This document shows, one piece after another, positions 6,454 through 14,036 of a stretch of 21,402 nucleotides of DNA; the stretch's first letter is position 1; each line of letters begins with the position of its first letter. The notes under the pieces were generated by a model. The model made no database searches. It saw nothing but the letters and a program-made list of their open reading frames with translations, and had not been told where the DNA came from. The stretch is from Alphaproteobacteria bacterium (GTDB lineage: Bacteria > Pseudomonadota > Alphaproteobacteria > Paracaedibacterales > CAIOTO01): NCBI GenBank assembly GCA_030727085.1, contig JANRCF010000052.1, forward strand, positions 1 to 21,402. The letters are read 5' to 3'. The position numbers were made by a program, and so were the translations under genes.

Positions 6454-7959
6454 TTAAAACCCATGCGGATCAGACTGATCTTCTTTCGCCAGGTTTCCAA
6501 ACTTAGTCACAGAACCATCAAAATACAAACGCACCGTACCAATCGGACCATGACGTTGCTTGGCGATAATGACTTCAGCCTTATTGTGTACTTTTGACAT
6601 ATTTGTTTGCCATTCGATGTGCTTGTCCGTGCCTGGGGTAGGCTCTTTTCGTCCTTCGTAATATTCTTCACGATACACAAACATCACAACGTCCGAGTCT
6701 TGCTCGATCGAACCAGATTCACGCAAATCAGATAATTGTGGACGCTTATCATCACGTTGCTCAACCGCACGCGATAACTGTGACAATGCCAAAACAGGCA
6801 CATTCAATTCCTTTGCCAAGGCCTTTAATGATCGTGTGATTTCTGAAATTTCTTGCACACGGTTGCCATCGCTGCTTTTACTGCTCCCCGAAAGCAACTG
6901 CAAATAGTCAATCACGATCATACCGATACCATGTTGGCGTTGCAAACGACGTGCACGATTTCGAACTGCCGTCACCGTTAATGCTGGCGTATCATCAATA
7001 AACAAAGGTACTTCACCAAGACGGCGACTAACATCCACTAATTTTGGAAAATCATCAGCACGAATCGCACCACGACGGATTAAGTCTGACGACACACCCG
7101 ATTCACTGGATAAAATACGGTTGGCTAATTGTTCGGATGACATTTCGAGTGAGAAAAAAAGAACAGGGGCGCCATCTTTATTATTTTCAATAAAGCCCTT
7201 AGCCGCATTAAAAGCGATGTTGGTTGCCAATGCTGTTTTTCCCATAGACGGACGGCCTGCCAGAATCAACAAGTCTGACGGATGCAATCCACCAAGCCAT
7301 TTATCCATATCTGTAAAGCCTGACGTAACACCAACAACATGACTATCACGTTTAAACGCACCTTCAGCCGTTGTGATTGCTTGCGCAAGTGCATGACCAA
7401 ATGAAACAGCACCCTGCCCTGAATTTCCAATTGTTGCTAAGTTATATAATCGACGTTCAGCATCCTCGATCACATTGGTTGCAACACGTTCACCGTCAAG
7501 CATTCGCGCATCAACAATCGTTTCATGACCAATCGCAATTAATTGACGACGCATATACATGTCATAAATCAACCGGCCATAGTCAGCGACGCTTACAAGC
7601 GAATAGACCGAGTCCGACAAATCAACCAGGTACTGATATCCACCAAGCTCTAAAAACTCAGCATCATTGTTAAGGACATCTTTTAATGTAATTGGGTCTG
7701 CGATACGTCCGCGCTCTAATGAATGTGCAATCGCACTAAAAATCACACCGTGCACCTTTTGCGAAAAATGATCTGCGCGCAAAAAATCTGAAATATGCTC
7801 GAACGTGCCGTTATTAAGGATAAGCGCACCTAAAAGGGCTTGCTCAGCCTCTATATTATAGGGAACGGTTTCAGTGCCAACCACATTTTTATTTGCCGTA
7901 TCAGCGTGCCCCTGACCTTGAAATAACGATACGATATCAGTGGCATTGTGTGGTTGCAT
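6454..7959 (-). CDS. dnaB: Replicative DNA helicase DnaB
   Basis: A 501-residue hexameric 5'-3' helicase that unwinds DNA at the replication fork and recruits primase. The N-terminal domain (about 32-135) begins with the standard VPYNIEAEQALLGALI. The RecA-like domain has Walker A GRPSMGKT (235-242), FFSLEMSSEQL (268-278), Walker B IVIDYLQLL (348-356), DLRESGSIEQDSD (411-423) and the KQRHGP region (467-472). No intein interrupts the P-loop or DNA-binding loops. The start ATG (complement 7957-7959) follows AGGAG (complement 7966-7970) by six bases. The 3' end is only 14 bases from znuB, with no room for a conventional terminator between the convergent genes. Confidence 0.97.
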   Translation of the reverse strand: MQPHNATDIVSLFQGQGHADTANKNVVGTETVPYNIEAEQALLGALILNNGTFEHISDFLRADHFSQKVHGVIFSAIAHSLERGRIADPITLKDVLNNDAEFLELGGYQYLVDLSDSVYSLVSVADYGRLIYDMYMRRQLIAIGHETIVDARMLDGERVATNVIEDAERRLYNLATIGNSGQGAVSFGHALAQAITTAEGAFKRDSHVVGVTSGFTDMDKWLGGLHPSDLLILAGRPSMGKTALATNIAFNAAKGFIENNKDGAPVLFFSLEMSSEQLANRILSSESGVSSDLIRRGAIRADDFPKLVDVSRRLGEVPLFIDDTPALTVTAVRNRARRLQRQHGIGMIVIDYLQLLSGSSKSSDGNRVQEISEITRSLKALAKELNVPVLALSQLSRAVEQRDDKRPQLSDLRESGSIEQDSDVVMFVYREEYYEGRKEPTPGTDKHIEWQTNMSKVHNKAEVIIAKQRHGPIGTVRLYFDGSVTKFGNLAKEDQSDPHGF

Positions 7960-7965
7960 GGGTGG

Positions 7966-7970
7966 CTCCT
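7966..7970 (-). promoter_or_regulatory. Shine-Dalgarno of dnaB
   Basis: AGGAG on the minus strand, six bases before the ATG, one of the clearest ribosome-binding sites in the window. Confidence 0.7.
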
Positions 7971-8071
7971 ATTCTTGATGAAAAAGAATAGCATAAAAAA
8001 AGGCAAGAGAGCAAAGATTATGTTTGGCGTGTAATATATATAAAATATATTGCAATATTTTAGCAAATATA

Positions 8072-8093
8072 AAAGGGGCTATTAAGCCCCTTT
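8072..8093 (-). terminator. Intrinsic terminator of the vWA gene
   Basis: A 9-bp GC-containing stem, AAAGGGGCT pairing with AGCCCCTTT, closes a four-base loop. On the minus strand it is followed by TTATATTT and begins about ten bases after the vWA stop. It insulates dnaB from the vWA gene. Confidence 0.75.
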
Positions 8094-8103
8094 ATTTACA
8101 TTA

Positions 8104-9810
8104 TTATGAAATAACACATAAGGTTTTTTTCTGCTTCTTTATTTGCTTAGCAATTGCTCGCTGCTCTTCAGGCGATAAGCTAGTTAACTCTGTGATTAAT
8201 CCAGCTTGAAGTTGAGGAGATGTCAATTCATCAATTTGTTCGTCTGTCATAGCGCCTAATACCACCGCAGCCGTATTGGTTTCTTCACTATCTTTTTCTT
8301 CTTCAAATGTAAGCCCACCAACATCTCGAAGACCAATTATTTCTGATGGCTGAGGAAGCATAGTTGTTCTATCCACCATTGTTGTAATTCCACTATGAAT
8401 AAAACTATCTCCTTCGCTCACCGCAGGATTTATTTCATAAAGCCCTAGTTGATGATTGGGTTGATGAAATGAAATTTCAGCACCATCAATCGTAAATACA
8501 ATCCGCATTTTAGCACGTAAAAGGTCTTTTACATGAATAGATATCTGGTCGAAGAAAGCATTCATCGTGCTATTATTATCAAATGAACCTGCCAATTTAA
8601 TAGCAGTCTCATTTAAATAGAAATCACTTTGAGCTGTGGCTCCAATTTTACGAAAGTATGGGCGCGCAAAATGACCTGACTTTTGCAATTTGGTTATCAT
8701 ATCAAGACTACTTGGTAAAGAAGCTTGAGATTCATGATTACCATCTGTATAGGCAACCACAATTTTTTCATCTTCCTCTGCTTTCAAAGCCATAGCATTC
8801 CCTATATGTGTCAAGTCAGTACCACCGTCTGCTACAAGAGCACCCCAAGAAGGTATGGATTTCCCTTTTTCTAAACTGAATTTTCTTATTTCACTTTTAC
8901 TAATCTTATCCGTAAAAGGAGAAATTATAACATCACATATTGTATTCTCAGGTAACAAATCTCTGATCATCGTAAGTAATTTGGGCATTTCTTGATTCAA
9001 TTTATTAATGGATTCTCCCCCCATACTACCACTCTTATCAAGCAAGAACTCAGCTGATATACGCGAAACTTTACCATAGCTTAATTCATTGCCTAAAGAA
9101 GTCGTATAAGCTTTATATGTTCCATTACCATTCTCTCTTAGGGTGACAACACCACTACTCGCTGCAATTAAACGTTTTAAAATTGATTGCACAGGAATTG
9201 TTAATTCATAACATTCTCTTTCATCAACACCTTCTTCACCAGCTTCAAACTTAGTAACTCCATTCCCAATTGCTGAATAAAGAAAATCATTCAATAAACC
9301 GTAACTAATGATTAGTTGATTATCATCTTCTCTCACAAATTCTTTAATATTTGTATAGGCCCAATTGAAAAAAGAAGATTTTTCTTTAAGTAAATCTACA
9401 TATAATCTTGCAATACCTCGATTAAATCCTGTGTCAATCGGTATGCGTAATTCACTTGTCGTATCTTGTGCCGCATCCATATTTGTAAGACGAACTTCTT
9501 GTGAATCTATGCAAAGCGCATCAAAACACGCTCCCCATGATTCAAGCTTTACCGAGCTTGCACGCACATTAATCACATTTGTTGAAGGTGGCAAAAAATA
9601 ATCTCTGAGTCTATTAAAATCGATTAATGCATCAACAACCCGGTCGAGTTGTTCTTGGGTGCCCTTCACGTACAAATCATCTCCTTTAATGTCAGCATAA
9701 GAAACCTTAAATGCTGCCTTGAAAGCTTCTGGCAATTTATTTTTAGGCTCGAAAGGCTCCATTGCATACGCAACGTGAAGGCACAAAAAGAACGCTGATA
9801 TTTTTTTCAT
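8104..9810 (-). CDS. Secreted vWA-domain protein with CaaX-like C-terminus, function unknown
   Basis: A 568-residue protein I do not recognise as a named family. It opens with a Sec signal peptide (MKKISAFFLCLHVAYA, 1-16), so it should leave the cytoplasm. The N-terminal about 250 residues match nothing I know; a Cys pair sits at 95 and 100. A von Willebrand factor A domain spans about 250-435 with an intact MIDAS metal site: DKSGS (258-262), Thr331 in GGTD and Asp356 in YTDG. This fold usually binds protein ligands through Mg2+. A beta-rich stretch follows, then an acidic segment (EEEKDSEE, 503-510) and a helical Leu/Gln-rich tail (about 520-557). The last residues are KKQKKTLCVIS: a polybasic run and Cys565 in a C-a-a-X pattern. 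Two TAA stops in tandem end it. It stands alone between dnaB and divergent murE, with its own terminator. Confidence 0.8.
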   Translation of the reverse strand: MKKISAFFLCLHVAYAMEPFEPKNKLPEAFKAAFKVSYADIKGDDLYVKGTQEQLDRVVDALIDFNRLRDYFLPPSTNVINVRASSVKLESWGACFDALCIDSQEVRLTNMDAAQDTTSELRIPIDTGFNRGIARLYVDLLKEKSSFFNWAYTNIKEFVREDDNQLIISYGLLNDFLYSAIGNGVTKFEAGEEGVDERECYELTIPVQSILKRLIAASSGVVTLRENGNGTYKAYTTSLGNELSYGKVSRISAEFLLDKSGSMGGESINKLNQEMPKLLTMIRDLLPENTICDVIISPFTDKISKSEIRKFSLEKGKSIPSWGALVADGGTDLTHIGNAMALKAEEDEKIVVAYTDGNHESQASLPSSLDMITKLQKSGHFARPYFRKIGATAQSDFYLNETAIKLAGSFDNNSTMNAFFDQISIHVKDLLRAKMRIVFTIDGAEISFHQPNHQLGLYEINPAVSEGDSFIHSGITTMVDRTTMLPQPSEIIGLRDVGGLTFEEEKDSEETNTAAVVLGAMTDEQIDELTSPQLQAGLITELTSLSPEEQRAIAKQIKKQKKTLCVIS

Positions 9811-9835
9811 GATATATACTTTTTAAGAATTAATG

Positions 9836-9865
9836 ATTAAATTTTATTGTTAAATTTACTGTTAA
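9836..9865 (-). promoter_or_regulatory. Candidate promoter of the vWA gene
   Basis: On the minus strand, TTAACA (9860-9865) and TTTAAT (9836-9841), each 5/6 to consensus, are 18 bases apart. The start site would be about 20 bases before ATG 9810. The AT-rich background makes chance matches common. Confidence 0.4.
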
Positions 9866-9925
9866 ATAACAACTCTGTAACTTTCACAAGATATAGCAAA
9901 AACATATTTAATTGAAAAGAAGAAT

Positions 9926-9940
9926 TGTCTTAGCAAGACA
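9926..9940. other. Short dyad in the vWA/murE divergent region
   Basis: TGTCTT and AAGACA form perfect 6-bp arms around AGC. It lies between the divergent vWA and murE starts and might be an operator. A TATACT hexamer at 9973-9978 could be a murE -10, but no convincing -35 is visible. Confidence 0.3.
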
Positions 9941-10016
9941 TTAATCCTCTTATCCAAACATCAAATTTCATCTATACTACCTGCAAAACCATATATAAAT
10001 ATAAAGAAACATACAC

Positions 10017-11513
10017 ATGCGACTCAACGATCTCCTTCAACAAGCAGAGCTGATCAACACAGCGCTACCCTCACCTTACGGGCAACGTATCATTCAAGCC
10101 GTCCGCGCTGATTCACGCAATGTTGAGCCATTTGATATATTTGTATCAACACCTAGCCCTATGGAACTTGATTATCTAGAAGACGTCATCAGCAAGGGAT
10201 GCCGGGTTGTTGTCGTTGAATCTGAACTAACCGACCATCCGTTGTTTCAAGAGCACGATGTATTGGTGATCCCCCATTTCAATCCACGTCTAGCATTAGC
10301 AAAACTTGCTTCAGTTTTCTATGCAGGCATGCCAAAGCATAGCGTTGCAGTGACAGGCACAAATGGAAAAAGCTCAACCGTTCAATATGTGCGGCAATTT
10401 TGGGAAGGTGCCCACCTGTCATGTGCCAGTGTAGGAACACTTGGTCTAAATGTATCACTAGCCGCTGGTATTAACATGCAAAAGGAACTTGCACCTGTAT
10501 TAAAAGGTACATCACTCACAACACTTGATTCACTTAGGCTTCATCAGTTGATGCAACAGCTCACGCAAAATCACATTGATTATCTAGCATTCGAAGCATC
10601 AAGCCATGGCTTAGATCAATACCGTATTCACGGAGTTTCACTTCAAGCAGCAGCGTTCACCAATCTAACGCAAGACCACTTGGACTATCATCAAACAATG
10701 GATGATTATTTCAACGCAAAAGCCCGTTTATTTACAGAAGTTTTAGGCGAAGGCATGACGGCTGTGATTAATAAAGATACACCCTATTTTAGCACGTTGG
10801 CTGATTTGTGCGAAAAACGAGGCCAAGCGGTGGTCAGTTTTTCACGTTTGACAGAGGCCACATTGCAGGCAATAAATTGCCGTATCATTGGGCAATCACA
10901 ACTCTTTGATTTGAGCGTCAATGGTGAAATATTCAAAGACATATGCATCAACATTAGCGGCGACTTCCAGATTGAAAATGTCTTAACGGCATTAGGCCTC
11001 GTATTAGCATCAGGGCTCACTATTCAGGAATGCCTACCGACGTTTTCCAAACTCACATGTGCTACTGGCCGTTTAGAGCGTGTTGCCAGCAAAAATAGCG
11101 CTCATTTTTATGTGGATTATGCACACACCCCCGATGCACTTGAAAAAGCGCTAGAGAATTTACGCCCCTTTGCAACAAATAAATTATGGGCTGTATTTGG
11201 ATGCGGCGGCAACCGCGACGCCGTAAAGCGACCTGTTATGGGTAAGATTGCAGCATCACTTGCTGACATATGCATTATAACTGACGACAATCCACGATTC
11301 GAAGAACCCGGCCATATCCGCTCAGAAATTTTAAACAGTTGCCCCGGCGCCATCGAAATCGCAAACCGACGTGATGCAATTGCTTATGCAATCAGTAATT
11401 CTGAACCTGGCGATATCGTATTGATTGCTGGAAAAGGACATGAAGAAGGACAAATCATCGGAAATACGACATTCCCGTTTAATGACCGTGAAGAAATTTT
11501 AAAAGGCTTGTAA
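10017..11513 (+). CDS. murE: UDP-MurNAc-L-Ala-D-Glu:meso-DAP ligase MurE
   Basis: A 498-residue cytoplasmic ATP-dependent amino-acid ligase that adds meso-diaminopimelate to the peptidoglycan precursor. Visible motifs are the ATP loop TGTNGKSS (113-120), EASSHGLDQYRI (193-204), TNLTQDHLDYH (215-225), the carbamylated Lys235 in YFNAKARLF, DYAHTPDAL (367-375), GCGGNRD (395-401) and DNPR (424-427). DNPR is the meso-DAP selectivity motif, as opposed to the lysine-adding enzymes. The protein is full length. It is followed by murF after 110 bases, but the usual dcw neighbours (ftsI upstream; mraY, murD downstream) are missing from the window. Confidence 0.97.
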   Translation: MRLNDLLQQAELINTALPSPYGQRIIQAVRADSRNVEPFDIFVSTPSPMELDYLEDVISKGCRVVVVESELTDHPLFQEHDVLVIPHFNPRLALAKLASVFYAGMPKHSVAVTGTNGKSSTVQYVRQFWEGAHLSCASVGTLGLNVSLAAGINMQKELAPVLKGTSLTTLDSLRLHQLMQQLTQNHIDYLAFEASSHGLDQYRIHGVSLQAAAFTNLTQDHLDYHQTMDDYFNAKARLFTEVLGEGMTAVINKDTPYFSTLADLCEKRGQAVVSFSRLTEATLQAINCRIIGQSQLFDLSVNGEIFKDICINISGDFQIENVLTALGLVLASGLTIQECLPTFSKLTCATGRLERVASKNSAHFYVDYAHTPDALEKALENLRPFATNKLWAVFGCGGNRDAVKRPVMGKIAASLADICIITDDNPRFEEPGHIRSEILNSCPGAIEIANRRDAIAYAISNSEPGDIVLIAGKGHEEGQIIGNTTFPFNDREEILKGL

Positions 11514-11538
11514 CGATCATTAAAATTCGTACCGCATG

Positions 11539-11570
11539 ATATCTGAAATAAGTGGTATTATTTCGGATAT
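11539..11570 (+). other. Hairpin in the murE-murF gap
   Basis: Arms ATATCTGAAATAA (11539-11551) and TTATTTCGGATAT (11558-11570) pair over 13 positions with one U-G wobble, around a six-base loop. No T-tract follows, so it is more likely an RNA-stability or translation element than a full terminator. Confidence 0.45.
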
Positions 11571-11623
11571 GATTCTGTTAAATTTCATATACAGTTTCAC
11601 ACACAATTACTGTACAGCTTGTA

Positions 11624-13015
11624 ATGAATATAGACTCTAAACCAAAATGGCAATTAAGCGAATTATTTGCTGCTTTAGGCTTACCTCCCCTCGCAAATGA
11701 TGCGCCGGTTTCTGGTGTGTCGATTGATACACGCACGCTCAAACCTGGCGACATCTATATTCCGATGGTTGGTGAACGCGATGGGCATGCCTTTGTAGAA
11801 AATGCATTTTCTAAAGGCGCTGTTGCAGCAATTGTATCAACAACATTTGATGCATCATCTGTAAATGGCCTTTGCATTGCCGTGCCAGACACCTTAATCG
11901 CCTTGCAAAAACTTGGGGTTTATAACCGAAGCCTTACACAAGCAAAAATAATTGCGGTTACTGGAAGCGTGGGTAAAACAACAACAAAAGAAATGCTGGG
12001 GCATATTTTAAAAAACTTTGGCAAAACGGTTATTTCAAAAGCCAGTTACAATAATTGCTGGGGTGTTCCGCTTAGCCTGCTTGATCTTACCCTAGATACT
12101 GAATTTGGCGTATTTGAAGTGGGTATGAATAATCCCGGTGAGATTGAACCACTTGCGGATATGATCACACCAGATATTGCGATCATCACAAAAATTGTAG
12201 AGGCTCATATCGGACATATGGGATCCATCGAAGCCATAGCAGTTGAGAAAAGTACAATTTTAAGCGCACTTAAAGCCAACGGATATGCTCTGATTCATGG
12301 TGGTACTGCAAGCGACCAATTGCTGAAAGATCATGCAAAAAATCACAATCACATGTTGTTTGACATGGAATCAATAAAGGCTAATGTGATAAATGGCACC
12401 ACTCACATCGACACTAAAATCGGTGACACAGCAGTGCTCTATACTCTGCCCTTTTCAGGCATACATCACGTCGGCAATAGTGTTCTTTCCCTCGAAACAT
12501 GCCATCGGTTAGGACTTGATGTGGCAAAGGCTGCAAAAGCTATGGAAACATTTACACTACCAGCCGGCAGAGGCGTAACACATGCGTTAACTCTTTCCAA
12601 TAATATTTCGATTACTTTGATTGATGACGCTTATAACTCAAACCCTGCTTCCATGCGTGCGGGGCTTTTATCACTCAAAGCACTAAAAAAGGCTGGGCGT
12701 CGTATTGCTGTTCTTGGCGAAATGCGTGAACTTGGAACAGAGTCTGCTACGTATCACCGCGACCTTCTCGATTCAATTATTGAGACTGAAATTGACTTGG
12801 TCTTTTGCTGCGGTGAATCAATGCGCCATTTATATGATGTTTTACCTGAATCAATACGAGGAGCTTACGCAAACACATCAGATGAACTTATTCCGTATGC
12901 GACTGCTGCACTTAAGACTAATGATATCGTCTTTGTAAAAGGATCAAAAGGAAGTAAAGTGAGTCATGTTGTTAATTACTTAATAAATAATAATGTGATG
13001 TCACACGCACAATAA
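11624..13015 (+). CDS. murF: UDP-MurNAc-tripeptide:D-Ala-D-Ala ligase MurF
   Basis: A 463-residue cytoplasmic Mur ligase that completes the UDP-MurNAc-pentapeptide by adding D-Ala-D-Ala. Motifs are the ATP loop TGSVGKTT (113-120), SYNNCWGVPLSLL (141-153), FEVGMNNPGEIEPL (164-177), EAHIGHMGS (193-201) and DDAYNSNP (334-341). A KGSKGS element lies near the C-terminus. The length is normal for the family. It follows murE on the same strand with a 110-base gap containing a hairpin. The next gene is convergent and unrelated, so the cell-wall cluster ends here. Confidence 0.97.
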   Translation: MNIDSKPKWQLSELFAALGLPPLANDAPVSGVSIDTRTLKPGDIYIPMVGERDGHAFVENAFSKGAVAAIVSTTFDASSVNGLCIAVPDTLIALQKLGVYNRSLTQAKIIAVTGSVGKTTTKEMLGHILKNFGKTVISKASYNNCWGVPLSLLDLTLDTEFGVFEVGMNNPGEIEPLADMITPDIAIITKIVEAHIGHMGSIEAIAVEKSTILSALKANGYALIHGGTASDQLLKDHAKNHNHMLFDMESIKANVINGTTHIDTKIGDTAVLYTLPFSGIHHVGNSVLSLETCHRLGLDVAKAAKAMETFTLPAGRGVTHALTLSNNISITLIDDAYNSNPASMRAGLLSLKALKKAGRRIAVLGEMRELGTESATYHRDLLDSIIETEIDLVFCCGESMRHLYDVLPESIRGAYANTSDELIPYATAALKTNDIVFVKGSKGSKVSHVVNYLINNNVMSHAQ

Positions 13016-13066
13016 GAACAAGCAACACCACACCTCAAAAACAATATTTTTTATCCCAACTATATT

Positions 13067-13543
13067 CTATCCATTATCTTCAGAAGCAGTTTTTTTCACT
13101 GACTTCTTTTTTGACTTTCCAGGTGCAGCAGAACTATCTTGTGGCGGGCTCTTATCTAATATCCGTGCGAAACAAAGGTGCGTATCATCAATATGTGTTT
13201 TATAAATAATGAAGTCTCTCACCGCTCCGCCTGACATAATCTTATATTTCACCTGGTCTTGGTCTTTCATTTGGAAAAATGCCTGAAATAAAGGAAGCTC
13301 ATTAGTATCCGTTACTTCACCATCATACTTTTTATTTGTGTGCAAGCGATAAACTTTATCACCTTCTAATGCCAGGCAAACAACTGCTTCATCTGTTGTA
13401 ACTTCCACGACTTTTTTCATCACATCTACAGGATTTCCAGACGCACTTGCTGCACTTTTTACAGCTTCTTTAAAATCAGCTTGAGCGCTTGTAATTACAG
13501 CACCCACAGCTAACAAGATTTTTAATGTATTTTTTTTAATCAT
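13067..13543 (-). CDS. Secreted protein with Lys-rich tail, function unknown
   Basis: A 158-residue protein I do not recognise. Residues 1-22 form a Sec signal peptide ending TSAQA, with likely cleavage before Asp23. The mature part starts with an amphipathic Ala/Lys helix (about 24-48), then a compact alternating beta-like region (about 50-130) containing two Cys. It ends in a low-complexity Lys/Ser/Pro tail (about 130-158, with GKSKKKSVKK). It lies on the minus strand 52 bases after the Cys-rich gene, which probably shares its transcript. Only a distant GAAGG precedes the ATG. A periplasmic or exported role is inferred from the signal peptide alone. Confidence 0.7.
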   Translation of the reverse strand: MIKKNTLKILLAVGAVITSAQADFKEAVKSAASASGNPVDVMKKVVEVTTDEAVVCLALEGDKVYRLHTNKKYDGEVTDTNELPLFQAFFQMKDQDQVKYKIMSGGAVRDFIIYKTHIDDTHLCFARILDKSPPQDSSAAPGKSKKKSVKKTASEDNG

Positions 13544-13595
13544 AATCTAAGGAGCCCTTCTTAAGTAATAAATTTTTAAATACTCGCACAGAATA

Positions 13596-13784
13596 TCAGC
13601 CCATGCTAGTATACTTTCTTTTACATGTATCAGGGCAATCACCCCAAAGAACAGTAGTACTTGATAAACATTTTCCTTGCCTTGTCACAGAACAACAACA
13701 TGTTTGCAGTGCCTCGCAGCTTTTACTAAAAATTGTACCTATACCAAAAACAAATGATACCAACAAAATGTATTTTTTAATCAT
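13596..13784 (-). CDS. Small secreted Cys-rich peptide, function unknown
   Basis: A 62-residue protein that begins MIKKYILLVSFVFGIGTIFS, a Sec signal peptide. The mature about 40 residues hold seven Cys in the pattern C-x5-CCC-x7-C-x10-C-x3-C, ending KRKYTSMG. The density suggests a disulfide-bonded peptide, though metal binding is possible. I chose ATG (complement 13782-13784) because GGAAAGG precedes it by nine bases; the frame also reaches a TTG 18 bases upstream, which would spoil the signal peptide. I know no matching family. It heads a two-gene minus-strand unit with the 158-residue secreted protein. Confidence 0.6.
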   Translation of the reverse strand: MIKKYILLVSFVFGIGTIFSKSCEALQTCCCSVTRQGKCLSSTTVLWGDCPDTCKRKYTSMG

Positions 13785-14036
13785 TTCCAACAACCTTTCC
13801 AAAAGAAAATTAAAGTGTGTATTTAATACATAAATACTTTATCAACAATATAATTATAAATGATCTATGGTTAACAATTAGTTAAATTAAACCTTTTTAT
13901 TATCAGCTTCAAATCAAAGGATGTTTCAATATATTTATAGTTTTTGTTTATCTTATTTTCTAAAAGCATTGGTAAATTTCGTCTGAATCAATTACAGTGT
14001 TAAACATCCAATAATAATTTATATATTTTTCATTTC
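13785..14036. other. AT-rich divergent intergenic region (252 bp)
   Basis: This gap lies between the start of the minus-strand Cys-rich gene and rnd on the plus strand. It is very AT-rich. Several TATAAT-like hexamers occur, but none has a convincing -35 partner. No RNA gene, repeat or terminator was recognised. Confidence 0.6.

Noticed and set aside
7377..7673. 98-residue plus-strand frame inside dnaB
   Set aside because: Antisense shadow of the conserved DnaB linker and N-domain; no start signal or domain.
6454..7959. Intein or split site in dnaB
   Set aside because: All helicase motifs follow each other at normal spacing and the length is standard.
8024..8209. Plus-strand 61-residue frame across the vWA terminator
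   Set aside because: It overlaps the terminator and the vWA C-terminus, has no ribosome-binding site and no recognisable content.
13785..13802. TTG start adding six residues to the Cys-rich peptide
   Set aside because: It lacks a ribosome-binding site and would consume the GGAAAGG that suits ATG at 13784; it also puts acidic residues before the signal peptide.
13603..13833. Plus-strand 76-residue frame opposite the Cys-rich gene
   Set aside because: It has no Shine-Dalgarno and no signal peptide. The minus-strand frame has both.
13785..14036. tRNA or small RNA gene in the gap before rnd
   Set aside because: No cloverleaf, CCA end or GC-rich stem is visible in this AT-rich gap.
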